Notes under the pieces: generated by a model
What the model was told of the DNA's origin: nothing
Database searches by the model: none
What the model saw: only the letters and a program-made list of their open reading frames with translations
In this document: positions 12,076 to 23,516 of the stretch, piece by piece
Layout: every line of letters begins with the position of its first letter
Numbering within the stretch: the stretch's first letter is position 1
Source: Calamus simplicifolius
Lineage: Eukaryota > Streptophyta > Magnoliopsida > Arecales > Arecaceae
Assembly (NCBI GenBank): GCA_900491605.1
Contig: UESW01003880.1
Span: 1,158,037-1,222,036, forward strand
Reading direction: 5' to 3'
Length of the DNA: 64,000 bases
Made by a program: the position numbers and the translations under genes

Positions 12076-13562
12076 TGATGTGAAAGAAGGAAACTGACGA
12101 AGACCCCTTCTGCCTCAGCTCCAAAAATCCATCCACGGCATTTCTCTCAACTGCGACATGGATTTAATGATACAGTCATAATGACTGGAGGGCATTTATG
12201 GCTGCCATGATGGCCCCTCTGCCTCTAGGTCTCGGTTATAATGACTTGGAGGGCATTTATGGCTGCCATGATGGCCCCATGGATATGTTCCACCTTTGAC
12301 CCCGAGACCCTCTCTCGGGGCCTCTCGGTCATAATGACTTGGAGGGCATTTATGGCTGCCATGATGGCCCCATCGGCCTCAGACATGTTCCACTTTCGAC
12401 CCCTCTCGGTCTCGGTCCTAATGACTTGGAGGGCATTTATGGCTGCCATCGGATATGTTCCACCTTCAACCCCGAAACCCCCTCTCGGCTTCTCATAATG
12501 ACTTGGAGGGCATTTATGGCTGCCATGATGGCCCCAGACCCCGAGACCCCTCTCGGTATTGGCCTCAAGTCTCAGCCCCCGAGACCCCTCGGCCTATCGC
12601 ACCAAGGCACCACGTGCATTCATTACTTTAAGGCATTTATTGCTTTATTCATTCCCATATATAAAGGCATTTATGGCCTCATAAAGGCCACTTGCATCAC
12701 CCGCTTTAAGACATTTAATGCCTTATTTCCTTCAATGCATTAAGGCATTTATGGTTGGCCCCTTCGACCTCAGACGTGTTCGCTTCTTCCCCTCGGGCAT
12801 GAATAGGGCATGAATAGTGCTCGGCCTCAGTAGTAAAAAGTGTCATGCAAGTGAACAGTGCCATGCAAGTATTCACCCTCGGCCTTTTCTAAGCTCATCC
12901 AAGGGCATGACATCCAAGGGCATGAACAGTGTCATGCAAGCACTCTATAATCAATGCTCTACGAGGGACAATTGGCTTCAACTCAACATTATCTTCCCCT
13001 CAACGGCTGTACCTTGGGACCCACACGACTAACTTTATCATCCATCGCTGTTTGCGCAGGACAACCAAAAAAGTGATGTAGGGGACACATCTGGCAAGTA
13101 CTGTAACATCAGCCATGCCCTGCAGCCACCTACTCTAACGGGATATGGCCTGCAGCTTGACACTCATATGGAGGTAAGCTCCATTGTGCTGCCATCAATT
13201 AATGCTCTGACAAATGATCACGCCCCAAGCCCACGGACTCCGGGCATCTATAAAAAGGGTAAGAGGGGACCCCAACCAGGTAACACTAAGAACTCCAAGA
13301 ACTGAGAACACACCACACTCTTAACACTAATTCTTGCCCATAGAGAGCACGGCTCTAAGCCTCTCTCTTCTTCTCTCTTTCGAGCTTCCTCAAGCTCACG
13401 GCTGTTGCCCAAAGCACTGACTTGAGCGTCGGAGGTCCCCGCCGGAATCTCCGGCCTCCGGGACTTGTTTGCAGGCTCGCAGGCGCAAGGAGCTCGCCGA
13501 AGAATTTCGGGCCCGCTGGAGAAGACGATCGGACGCTCAGGGACGATGATTTGGTGTCAACA
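12076..13562 (+). repeat. 3' LTR of the pol-less element
   Basis: It begins TGATGTGAAAG after a purine-rich tract and ends GTGTCAACA. A unit containing CATAATGACTTGGAGGGC and CATTTATGGCTGCC is repeated about five times between 12175 and 12540. TATAAAAA lies at 13249-13256. A PBS-like GATTGGCGCGCCA and a second copy of U5-like sequence follow at 13563-13625, which is unexpected after a 3' LTR and suggests a tandem or recombined arrangement. Confidence 0.75.
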
Positions 13563-13625
13563 GATTGGCGCGCCAAGCCCGCAGGCGCAAGGAGTTCGTC
13601 GAAGGATCCCAGGCCCGCTGAAGGA

Positions 13626-14819
13626 GGGGTCCTTTGTAAGGGCTCATGTGTGGCCAGCATGCATATAAGATGAGATTTGCTTAGCTAGAGGACGACATTA
13701 GTATCACTCAGTGCAAGTTATTGCTTTCAATCTAAGGAGGCGAATGAGTCATGTGAACATATAGAAGGCCAAGTTGCTAAGATAGGTTTGTACTGACTAT
13801 ATTTAGGTTGGGTTATTTATTTGATAGCAAAATAATACTTATATCATGGCCTTTATTATGCTTTATAATTAATGAGAAAACATGTAATAGAACAATAATA
13901 AATCATTTCTATTTTACCGCTGTAGGTGATATAAAGGTATAATTCTGAAAAAATATATTTAGCATGGTTGGCTCTATGATTGAACTTAATTACCATTTCG
14001 ATTGATAAACCTCTTTATTTATATATGCAGCTGTTATCTTCCTTAATTGCTTAAATTTACTCAAAATTACATGCATTTGACATCAGTTGAGTTGTATAAT
14101 TTAATCAAATTTGCCATATGAGTTGATAAAGTTATATAAATTTTGTTGAATTTATATAATTTTGAAATTCTTCATTTTCTTATTTGAATTTTAACTTATG
14201 GTCGGGTAGTCAAATCTTTACTTTTACAAAGTATTAAAAAAAATTTGTAAATATATTTTATTCTTTAATATATGTTTGCACCGTCAGGCAGGCTATTAAT
14301 TTTCTGTATGCAGAAAAAATATGAATAATTGCAATGCATTCTCCAAGGATGTATGCATACGCGCGTACATACATTTGCATGGGTGCGTATAATTGATATC
14401 TTATTTGGGTTTTCAAGTGTGGATCTAAAGCGAAATCCCATAAAGCTTTGAGTTTAATTTTAAAATTCAATCTAATTCAATCCATAATTTTTTATGTCCA
14501 AATTTTATATTTTTGATCAGTTTAAATCAGATTTGAAGGCTGTCGGCTTCATTAACTTCCTTAGTGGTGCTGTGTGAGAATTTAATGGCTTACCATGGTT
14601 CTTTCTGAACTGTTTTCTCGAATTTTAGTTAATTAAGTAACGATCAATCACAACAAGTTTCAGGCATCGATCGCCTAGAGCTCAGCAGCGTTAGATTTTT
14701 TGACGTGATGGAGAAGATCATAGGCTGATGCTAATAAAATATGTTTCGAAAAACAAAGTAAAAAGAAATGGCTTCACAAAAGGGAAAAAAAAAAAAGGAG
14801 GGCCTCCACCGGCCTCCGC
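13626..14819. other. AT-rich spacer
   Basis: No gene recognised. The first 100 bases resemble the sequence just left of the element (see findings). The rest is AT-rich flank downstream of the IRX15-like gene and could hold its 3' UTR; no clear polyadenylation signal was singled out. Confidence 0.5.
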
Positions 14820-15807
14820 CTAGGTGGTGGCTGTGCGGTTCCTACAGAAGCCTCCGCCTCCACCGTTATCGCGGCCACGATGGATGACGAAGTGGGCCAG
14901 CTGCCCGGCGGAGCCTTCCATGTTCTCCGCGCAGAGGAATCCTCGCTGCACACCTTCTCCACCTCCCTGTCGTGATCGTGGACCAGCACTTCAGTCGTCC
15001 CCTCTCCGCCGACGGACCTTGCTAGCACCGCCGCCGTGAATATTGCCGCGGCCCTCCCCGGCGCCTCCGGGTGGTAGCCCGGGGGCCCATCTACGAGGAT
15101 GACGTCCCAGGCGAGGCGGTAGAGGTGGTTGGGGAGGTCGGAAAGCGCGAGAGGGCAGTCGGAGAAGAGGAGGTCCTGGACGGGGCGGCAGTGCCCGCTG
15201 GGGCTCGCCTCTTCGTCGCGGGCGGCGGCGACGAGGGGGCGGAGGTCGGCGACGCGAGTGGGGAAGGCGGTGGCGTAAACCTCGAGTCCCAGGTAGCCGG
15301 GGCGCTCCTCCTCGAAGCTGGAGGCGCGGAGGTCGCTGTGGTCGACGAAGACGGTGTGGCCACCGTGGTTGAGGGCGAGCCAGAGGGGGGACTCGTGGCC
15401 GAGGCCGAAGACGAGGAGGTTGCAGGGCGCACGGCGGTGGAGGACGGCTGCGGCGGCGCGGAGTTCGGGTCGGCCATGCGGCCGGCGGCGGAGGAGGAGG
15501 TGGCGTAGAAGAGGAGCGTGTCGAAGATGGGGGCCGGGAGGGGAGGATGATGGGAGGTGGAGGCGGAGGCGGAGGCGGGTGAGAGGTTTGGAGGTGGGTT
15601 GTTGGTGGTGGTGGTGGCGGCGGCGGTGGCGGTGGAGGAGGAGGAGTAGTGGTAGGGGAGGAGGGAGAGGAGGGAGGCGAAGGTGAAGAAAAAAAGAAGA
15701 GTGGACATGAAGCAGAGGCGGCGATGGGCTCCCGGCATGGAGGGTGTTGGCCTGAGGGGTGAGGATTGAACGAAGAATAGCTTCGTGCCGCTGGCGCTCT
15801 TCATCAT
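14820..15807 (-). pseudogene. IRX15-like: IRX15/IRX15-LIKE (DUF579) xylan biosynthesis gene with two frameshifts
   Basis: IRX15 proteins are Golgi type II membrane proteins needed for normal xylan chain length in secondary walls. Start: Met-Met at 15807/15804; the family begins MKS..TKL, so 15804 is likely the true start. A membrane anchor (LCFMSTLLFFFTFASLL) follows at residues 32-50, then a Ser/Thr/Pro-rich stem. The DUF579 domain shows CNLLVFGLGHESPLW, LNHGGHTVFVD, QDLLFSDCPLALSDLP, WDVILVDGPPGY and APGRAAAIFTAAVLAR. The C-terminus reads FLCAENMEGSAG and ends in TAG at 14822-14820. The three parts lie in three frames. One base is missing near 15480 (after RMADPNS) and one near 14935 (between VCSE and FLCAEN). 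Single exon, about 328 residues if the frame were continuous, the normal family length. Either a recent pseudogene or a real gene with two assembly errors; domain conservation favours recent damage. Confidence 0.85.
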
Positions 15808-16432
15808 AATATCTGTGTGTGAACGGGAGGAAGGAAGAGAGGACGAGACTGCCGACGGCGTTGCCCATTGAGTTTTTACTGCATGAATAGCGCGAATTGA
15901 CGGAGGAGCGATGGATAACGTGGTCGCATTGTATCAACGACGCCGCGTGAGGTGTGACCTGGGGGTAGGCTGCGTATATCTCGTATTTTTCTTGATACAC
16001 TCCCCATTCGCGAGTCAAAACTACCAGCCTCGCATACGCACCATTCAAAACCATCCCAATATTTGGATCAGGTCAAGAATTCAAGACCGCTCACTTACAT
16101 TCAAGGGAAAGTCTAGGTTAATATTTCATCCAGGAAAAAATTATCATCACATCAATAAATGTATTTGACGATAAAGATTGAGTTAACAAAAATTAATTTA
16201 TCTTCGATTTGGCTTATCAAGCCATATTTGAACCGACTAAACTATGGTCCAATAGACAACAAGAGTCGGTCTTAATGCCGATGCTAGAGTCAGTCTTCGT
16301 GCCAACGCCAAAATCAGTTTTGATACGATGCTAGAGTCGGTATCGGCACCATGCCAAAGTCAGTCTCCTCATCGACTTCAGAGTTAGTATCGACGCCATT
16401 GTCGGTCTCAACGCCGATACCAGAGTCGGTCT
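15808..16432. other. Upstream flank of the IRX15-like gene
   Basis: No gene recognised. The part from about 16260 carries irregular repeats of an AGAGTCGGTCTC motif that lead into the LTR-like block starting near 16433; it may be the outer part of that LTR. Confidence 0.45.
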
Positions 16433-17144
16433 CCGAACCTCGGCAAGACCAAGCTATCTTAGTACCTCGAAATAGTCGAACTATCTCTGAACCTCAGCAT
16501 GACCGAGCTATCTCCGAACCTCGGCAAGGCTGAGCTATCTTAGTATCTCGCTAGAATCGATCCTCATCCCTTCAACATAAGCTCCATTGTTGCTTCAAAC
16601 CACGTCGGATATCTCCCTGATCGCAAGGATCATGGAATAAGCTTCCCAAAACATAACGGGAGCCAAATACAGCACTCTATCCATGATCAACAGGATTTTA
16701 AATTTTGATAAAGTGCCCGTCAGCTTCATCAACTGCCGATCCCCGTAACTGTTGGGATTTCGGCCTTATCAGATGCTAACTTCTTAAAATGCACCCAAAA
16801 AATCAGGTAGCAGCTCACCTCCTCAATAGTATACAAATACTAAGTCCCAGGACCCTCCAGGTACGCTCTCAAGGCAATCTAAGCAAAAAAAAAAAAAAAA
16901 CTCTAGTAAAGGCCATTGCTCCTCAAAAATCATCTCAATGAGAGAGATTCTTCTGCTGGAGCTTTCTTCTCTCATTTGATTGCTAGAGATTTTCACTGAC
17001 TGGGCATCGGAGGGTCTTTCGTAGGGACCATACCCCGTGCTTCCTGTGTAAAGACTGCCTTGCAGGTCCATTCGGACGGAACAGCGCTATCTGGATCCTG
17101 ATGTGTGCCGCCCCTAAGCCGAAGAACGGATTTTAGTAGCAATA
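16433..17144 (+). repeat. Left LTR block of the small element
   Basis: It shares with 18900-19549 the series CTCGGCA..GAGCTATCT, CATCCCTTCAACATAAGC, GGAATAAGCTTCCCAAAAC, CCCGTAACTGTTGGGAT and CAAGGCAATCTAAGC. It ends GTAGCAATA before the PBS-like segment. The upstream limit is uncertain. Confidence 0.65.
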
Positions 17145-18110
17145 GATTGACGCTAGAGGAAGGGCCTCAAGTCTCGTTAAACTTGTAATCAAGGAGACAA
17201 GATTCCTGACAAGAATGACGATTCCTCAATGGCCAACCATAAGAGAGAAACCACAAATGCTTTTGATCAGGCCACCTTTCAAAGGCCTAATCCCACAAAC
17301 AACACGATGCCCTCGCAACTGTCACCGATCGAGGTTCCTCCACCGCTAGAAGCTCCAATCATCCAGGACCAATTTGCCATGTTGGTTCAATAAGTGATGT
17401 TCCTCTTTCAACTGGTGCAGGGGCTTCCTGAAGGTGCAAGGGCTTCCTGGAGGTCCTCTTTCCACTACACCCCCTCAGCAGTTTTCTGGTGGAACAGTCA
17501 CCCTATCCTATCGATGGTTCCTTCACCAATCCACTGGAAGCCATCAACCTCCCATGACAGCTCAGCAATAAAGAAGTTGAACCAACACCGTACAGAGGAG
17601 AAGATAGGAGCCTGTTCAGATCCCATCGGGCTTGCTTCTTACCTTTAGTATTCTTTCGCTATGACTCAATGCAGTAGCTGCGATCCTCCCATCCCGTCTC
17701 TCCTAATGCTCGGGATGATGGGCTGCAACGATAACTACCCACGTTGAACCTACTAGCGGTTGGCGATGTTAAAATGATTGCCCACGCCAGATCCTATTAG
17801 GTACGGCCAAGCGAAGAGGAAAACCGGTTTGAAAGGATCCGGTGCGAGGGGCTCACCTCTTTAAATGAGGACATCAAAGAGATATGGTGCCTTCATGATA
17901 TGAAATTTGGATCACTTCTGAGCAATAAAGACCTTCAAGGGATACAGTACCCTTATGATATGAAACTCGGATCATCTTCGAGCAATGAAGACATTCAAGG
18001 GATATAGTACCCCAAAGATATGGAACTAGATTAAACCCCAAATATATTACTAGTGAAGTATGCCTGAACTGAGCCATTTTGCTCATTGTAATAAAACTTC
18101 ACTCTTAGAT
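17145..18110 (+). pseudogene. Interior of the small element with gag-like remnant
   Basis: A stretch at about 17325-17640 reads EVPPPLEAPI then, after a stop near 17390, MFLFQLVQGLPEG. This resembles the proline-rich linker that precedes capsid in gypsy Gag, but no capsid motif follows. At 17870-18050 a unit around GAGCAATGAAGACATTCAAGG is repeated two to three times. No protease, RT or integrase motif is present. Weak identification, based mostly on position. Confidence 0.35.
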
Positions 18111-18139
18111 TCAAATTTCTTATTGAATAATAATCTTCC

Positions 18140-18930
18140 TTGAATTGTGGATGAAAGGCAGGTCTCGCCCAATTTTTGAACTACGGGTCCCTTTCTCTAT
18201 ACCTAGGCAGAGCCAAATAAAATTTATCCATACCTTGACAGGGCTAAGCAACTTTCTCCAAACCTTACTAGGGCCAAGTAAAATTTCTTCGTACCTCGGC
18301 ATGGCCGAGCAACTTTCTCCGAACTTTGGTAGGGCCAAGTAAAAAATTTTTTTCATACCTCGGCAGGGCTGAGCAATATTCTCCGAGCCTTGGTAGGGCC
18401 AAATAAAAATTTCTCCGTACCTCAGCATGGCCGAGCAACTTTTGTCATACCTTGGCATGGCCAAGTAAAATTTTTTCCATACCTCGGCAGGACTGAGCAA
18501 CATTCTTCGAACCTTAACAGGACCAAGTAAAAATTTCTCCGTACCATGACAGGACCAAGTAAAAAAAATTCTCTGTACAATGGCAGGGCCAAGCAACATT
18601 CTTCGAACTTTGACAGGGACAAGTAAAAATTTCTCTATGCCTCGGCAAGGTTGAGCAACTTTCTTTATACCTTGGCAGGGCCATGTAAAAATTTCTTCAT
18701 ACTTCGGCAGGGCCGAGCAACATTCTCCGAACCTTGACAGGGTCAAGTAAAAATTTCTCCATACCTCGGCAGGACCGAGCAACATTCTTCGAACCTTGGT
18801 AGGGCCAAGTAAAAATTTCTTCATACCTCGGCAGGGCCGAGCAACATTCTCCGAACCTTGGCTTGGCCAAGTAAAATTTTTTCCGTACCTCGAAAGGGCC
18901 GAGCTATCTCCGAACCTCGGCAGGGCCGAG
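18140..18930 (+). repeat. Tandem array of GGCAGGGCCGAGCAAC-type units
   Basis: Roughly 60-bp units alternate CCTCGGCAGGGCCGAGCAAC and CCTTGGCAGGGCCAAGTAAAA, about twelve times with drift. Each half unit holds a short inverted repeat (CTCGGC..GCCGAG, CTTGGC..GCCAAG). It lies in or just before the right LTR, and remnants of the same unit occur at 16433-16540. Open frames across it are by-products of the repeats. Confidence 0.75.
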
Positions 18931-19549
18931 CTATCTTAGTACCTCGCCAGGATTGATCATCATCCCTTCAACGTAAGCACCATTGCTGCTTCAAACCATG
19001 CTGGATATCTTGGAGGATGAACCACTCTAATCGCAAGGATCGTGGAATGAGCTTCCCAAAACAGAAACGGAAGCCAAATACAACACTTCGTCCATGATCA
19101 ACAAGATTTCAAATTCTCGATAAAGCGTCCATCAACTTTATCAACGGGTGATCCCCGTAACCATTGGGATTCTGGCCTTATCGGATGCCAACTCTAATAC
19201 GTGCCCAAAAAATCAGGTAACAGCTTAACTCCTTAGCAGTGTACAAATACCAAGTCTCAGAACCCTCAAGTACGCTTTTGAAGGCAATCTAAGCCAAAAA
19301 AAAACTCTAATAAAAGTCATTGCTCCTGAAAAATCATCTCAAGGAGGAAGATCCTTCTGCTGAAACTTTCTTCTCTTATTTGATTGCTAGAGATTTTCAC
19401 TGACTTGGGTATTGGAGAGTCTTTCGCCCGAACCATCCGTCGTGCTTCCTGTGTAAAGACTGCTTTACAGGTTCATCCAGAAAGAAGAACGCTATCCAGA
19501 TCTCGATATGCACCACTTCCAAGCCGAAGAATGAATTTCAGCGGCAACA
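18900..19549 (+). repeat. Right LTR block of the small element
   Basis: Matches 16500-17144 in order with scattered substitutions and ends TTCAGCGGCAACA at 19549, after which unrelated AT-rich sequence begins. Confidence 0.65.
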
Positions 19550-21155
19550 ATATTTATTTAGCTAATTTACCGAGTTGTTTTGCCGCTCATCACATATTTT
19601 TACTTATGTTTCCAAAAACTAATATATATGATAACAGTGGCAGACAGGGCTGTTGGATGGAATTAATCAAAGACTAGCTAGCTTCTTATTCTTTTATTAG
19701 AGTGGCAGTAGAGCACTACAGAATCAATCATATATCCAAGCACTTGGAAATTAAAGCAAGCACCGAAAAGGCCCACAAGCACCGGCTATATAGTATAGTT
19801 CGCTTTCATAAGATAAGAAGGTGCCCGCAATTATGTACCTTTAGAACTTAATTAGGGTGAACTAGTTACTAACAAATTTTTTGTAGTTGGTTAACAGCTG
19901 GTGGGACTAGCAATCCCATGATATTTTCCTGTAGAAGATAATGGATGGTTAGTGATTGACAACGATGTGATCCAAAAGAAAATCGGTCAGTCAATAGTTT
20001 AGGCATTCTAAAAGACAAAAAGAGGTTGAGAGACTCGTCGGGGTTTGGTATTCGGTAGAACTTAATGGAATGTTGCCGTGAGAATTGGGGTGGGTTTAGG
20101 TTTAGAGAAAGATGGCGATGCGGCCAATGCTATCTTTTGCTGATATGAATGGCTTAGTTCCACGGGTCTATTCTAGTGAAGTTATCTGCTCAAATGACGC
20201 GTTAATTGCATCACTTCAAGCAAATTGACGCTCAAAACCGACACCTTCAAGGCAGTGGATGGCGTGTTCGTTGTATGAAGCCAAAAAAATGGCAAACGTA
20301 AAGGTTGCATAGGTATTTCTATACATGCATCTAAAAGCAGTGTCCAGCGTCCAAAAACTATATGTAGACAAATCTAGCAGGAAAGAATGTAATGTAAATA
20401 AGGCATATTGTAGGACAGCCGGATGATGCTGATAATATTTTATTCTTCATCCGTCTTATAAAAATTTATTCTTCAATACATCTGGCTCATATGCTAGACT
20501 TATCATATTGAGCACACTGTTTGGCTCTCATCAGCTCTTACTACTCAGTAATATAGGTCTAAATTGATCATCAGATGCATCTAGGAAGCTCCTTGTAATT
20601 AAGAATTAACTTTATATAGCACTGTGATTCATAATCTAATTGATGATTAGGTGGCAAAAAATCTTTGTATATTATCTTTAGTCCAGAATGGCATGCATCA
20701 AGTATGGTGATTCGCTCATGGACGAGTTCATGTTGGAAGGCTTGCTCATGGGTTCATAACGTTGTTGCACAGATGATTCATTGTGCTTGATGCAGATCAT
20801 TCTGTATCGAGATGGTGTACCAAAAAAAAACTTTTTCTTAGGTGGCTCAAAGGAAAAGGATATTAGTGAAGCCAATCCACCAGGGCTTGCAATATGGAGC
20901 AGAAGAGGACCTTGCATCTACTTCAGTGCCTCTATAAGGGGAATCAGCCAGCTAGTTGGCTGATCAATGTCGAACGTAGTGGTGATGCGGATTAACAGGA
21001 CTAGCATAGCCTACATTATTTTTCTTCTTTTTTTAATTACTAATATTTCTGATTGTACCTATTTTGGATCTCAGTTTTGTTGAGGTTCCTCCTATATTAC
21101 ACCAAAAAAAAGAATAAAACTTCTACTTCCCTCATGCAAGTTGACGAGTGCCATC
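19550..21155. other. Spacer, no gene recognised
   Basis: AT-rich sequence with short frames only. A minus-strand frame at 20917-20678 has unbiased composition but no family I recognise. The last five bases, CCATC, are the left target duplication of the Tat element. Confidence 0.5.
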
Positions 21156-21944
21156 TGATACGGCTGGCCATTTCCTCTGTGTGGTATTATCTTTTGCACG
21201 GTTTTTGAAAGCAATGATGTGACAGCAAAACCCCCTTTTGCGGGGCCCCAGCGCTCTTTGGCTCCGACCTCCAGCGCTGGCATCCGATGATGGCCTTCAG
21301 TGTTGGCCTCCAGCGTCGGCTCCCAGCGCTGAGACTGGCTCCGACCTCCAGTGCTGGCACCCAGTGACGGCCTCCAGCGTCGGCCCCCAGCGTCGGCCAC
21401 CAGCGATGAGACTGGCTCCGGCCTCCAGCGCTGGTATCCAGTGACGACCTCCATCTCCAACTCCCAGCGTTGGCCTTCAGCATCTTTCACATGCACAATG
21501 ACCAGTCTCATACAACAGATCCCATGATCTAAGGTCTACTGCCGAGCACCTCGCTCATCAAAATCACGGGCAAGTGTTAGCTCGATCGGCAGTTACCGCT
21601 ATAAGCAGCCCTTATCCAGCAACAGCCCAATGACTTGCCTTCGATGAAACATCACAACGGGGAAGATTCGACGGTTCCAACAGAACGAGGTAAATGGGAT
21701 CCCAGACAGGTATAAAAGAGGACCCGAGCTCCATGCGAAGGGGACTCTCTGGATTCCTCTTTAAAAATTTCACTTAGATATAATCTTCATGTTCCACGAC
21801 TCGCTGACTTGGGCGTCGGAGGGTCCCCACCGAAACTACCGGTCCGGGACTTTTTGCAGGCTCTAGAAGGAAGACGACAGCCTTTCTACGCTCACCACGA
21901 TCTTAGCCTATTCGACGTTCATCATAAGTGAGTTGGCGGCAACA
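21156..21944 (+). repeat. 5' LTR of the Tat element
   Basis: 789 bp, from TGATACGGCTGG to GGCGGCAACA. U3 holds several direct repeats of about 36 bp around CCAGCGCTGGCACCCAGTGA (21245-21480); the CCAGCGCTGG core is itself a palindrome. TATAAAAG lies at 21713-21720. U5 shares CTTGAGCGTCGGAGGGTCCC-like sequence with the pol-less element at 6.7-13.6 kb. Confidence 0.93.
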
Positions 21945-21947
21945 GAT

Positions 21948-21966
21948 TGGCGCGCCAGGTAGGGGG
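21948..21966 (+). promoter_or_regulatory. Primer binding site of the Tat element
   Basis: TGGCGCGCCAGGTAGGGGG starts three bases after the LTR. It begins TGG, as a sequence complementary to a tRNA 3' CCA end must. The tRNA was not identified by eye. The same core follows the LTRs of the pol-less element. Confidence 0.8.
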
Positions 21967-22029
21967 CAGTTCGCACGGGAGGAAGACGAAAGTTCTCCCT
22001 GTGACCCCACCAATTTTGCAAGGAAAACG

Positions 22030-23516
22030 ATGGTGACCACGCGAGCACAGGAGGCTTCCTCCAGTCAAGCAGCCGGGCGCATTCCACGGCTGAGCATTCG
22101 GAGGCCAATCTCCATGTTCCGCCCCCTGTGCAGATAAGCCAACTTGACCGGCTCGAAGCTCTGGCCCACCAGGTCCAGGATCTGACGACAATGGTTCGGG
22201 GGCTGCAAGAGCATCATTTGGCTGCTGCAACTCAGCCCCCTATGCTTGACGAAGGAATGCGGGGAACAGTCCAGTCTCACCAAGGTGGGACCCCGCCTGA
22301 GGTCTCCCACCGCTCACCCCCCGAACCTCATCACCGAGGGACCTCGAAGCGACGGCGGTCCCCTTCTCGCCACTCCGGTCGTTCCCACCACCGGCCGGAG
22401 GAAAGAGAGTCTAGGCGGGCGCGTTCTTTGCGCCGGCGATCTTCTTCAGCTCCTTCCTCTGATTCATCTCAAGAGGGCACTCTCCGAAAAACCACCCGTC
22501 GGGCCGAGCAAAGGCTCGACGAGTATCACCGACGGTTGGACGAGCTCAGCCGCCGGTTCACCGACCCCTACGGGATGGCTTATGAGTGCCATCCCCCGCT
22601 TTCCCGTCATATCATAAAGGAACCAGTCCCGCCCCGGTTCCGTCTCCCCCAACTAGATCCATATGATGGGACGACGGATCCCTTGACCACCTGGAGAGCT
22701 ACAAAGTCCTTATGCAGGTCTAGGGAGCGACGGACTCCCTTTTATGCGTCGCCTTTCCGGCCACTCTCCGAAAAGCGGCGCGCGCGTGGTACTCCCGCTT
22801 GCCCCCACGCAGCATCAACTCATTTCGGTAGCTCGAGCGATCTTTCCTGGCTCACTTTGATGCCTATCGAAAGATCCCACGAGTGGCAGATAGCCTCTTT
22901 GCTGTTCAGCAGAGGAGTGGTGAGACCTTGAAGGATTTCGTCGCTCGATTTAAGGAGGCAGCGTTGGAGGTGTACAACCTGAAAGATTCCGTGGCCACTT
23001 TGGCCCTGAAATGAGGACTTCGCCCATCCAGGTTCGCGTATTCCCTGGATAAGAAGCCTTCGAGTTCCTATGCTGAGCTTCTGAGCCAAGCCCAAAAGTA
23101 CATCCGTGCCGACGAGGCGGATTCTTCCAGGAGGGAAGTTGACAAGAACATCAGTAATAAACCACCGCCTACTGATCACATCGGTGCACGACCTCGTAAG
23201 CCCGAGCCTCCACGCCGTCCAGATCGTCGACCACAGACACTGGTTCCTAAGGAGCAATTCACCCCCTCATGGCTCCATCTCTCACATCCTGCTGGAGATA
23301 GAGGAGGAACCTTATTTCAAGCGTCCGACTCCCTTGAAGTCTGAGGCCCCCTGCAACAAGGAGTTTTATTGCCGGTACCACCGAGACTACGGTCACGACA
23401 CCGAGGACTGCCGCCATCTGAAAAAGGCCATTGAGGAGCTAGTTCAGCAAGGCCACCTAAGCAAATTTGTTCGAAGGGGAAACCCTCCTGCGTCGGGCCC
23501 CCGGTGCCTCTGAGTC
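22030..23516 (+). pseudogene. Tat gag, several frameshifts and a stop
   Basis: Starts MVTTRAQEASSSQAAGR at 22030, loses frame near 22130, and continues with a basic Arg/Ser-rich region and the pre-capsid motif LPQLDPYDGTTDPLT (about 22650-22690). The capsid region (Retrotrans_gag, PF03732 type) is readable in pieces around 22770-22990 (ARAWYSRLPP, LERSFLAHFDAY), with a TGA near 23010. The C-terminal part has FYCRYHRDYGHDTEDC, a CCHC-like motif that includes the expected His and Cys. Gag packages the RNA. At least three shifts make this copy inactive. Confidence 0.88.

Larger units (their letters stand above)
6686..13562 (+). mobile_element. Large LTR retrotransposon without pol (LARD-like, gypsy type)
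   Basis: Two related direct repeats, at 6686-7775 and 12076-13562, enclose about 4.3 kb containing no reverse transcriptase, protease or integrase motifs. The LTR ends (TGAT...CAACA) and the PBS core GATTGGCGCGCCA match those of the Tat element at 21-33 kb, suggesting that such an element could supply its proteins. The right LTR is preceded by a purine-rich GGGGCGAGGTGGCATC. No target duplication is visible. The left LTR boundary is approximate. A 1.4-kb hAT insertion accounts for part of the internal length. Confidence 0.7.
16433..19549 (+). mobile_element. Small LTR retrotransposon without pol
   Basis: Two direct repeats share long stretches. The left ends at about 17144 and the right at 19549. 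After the left repeat comes GATTGACGCTAGAGGAAGGG, a PBS-like segment in the right position. The interior is about 1 kb and has only a broken gag-like stretch, so proteins must come from elsewhere. The right repeat ends GGCAACA. The outer boundaries are not resolved because the U3 side is a variable tandem array, and no target duplication was found. Confidence 0.65.

Noticed and set aside
15071..15686. Plus-strand and alternative minus-strand frames over the IRX15-like gene
   Set aside because: GC-rich shadow frames; the DUF579 motifs lie on the minus strand in the order expected.
18120..18824. A 234-codon minus-strand open frame with repeating protein pattern
   Set aside because: It lies wholly in the GGCAGGGCCGAGCAAC tandem array. 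The regular protein pattern is a product of the DNA repeat, and no upstream promoter or family match supports a gene.
20678..20917. A minus-strand frame considered as a C-terminal exon of the S-acyltransferase gene
   Set aside because: No similarity to the family's C-terminus and no splice context; also separated by the 12-kb Tat element.
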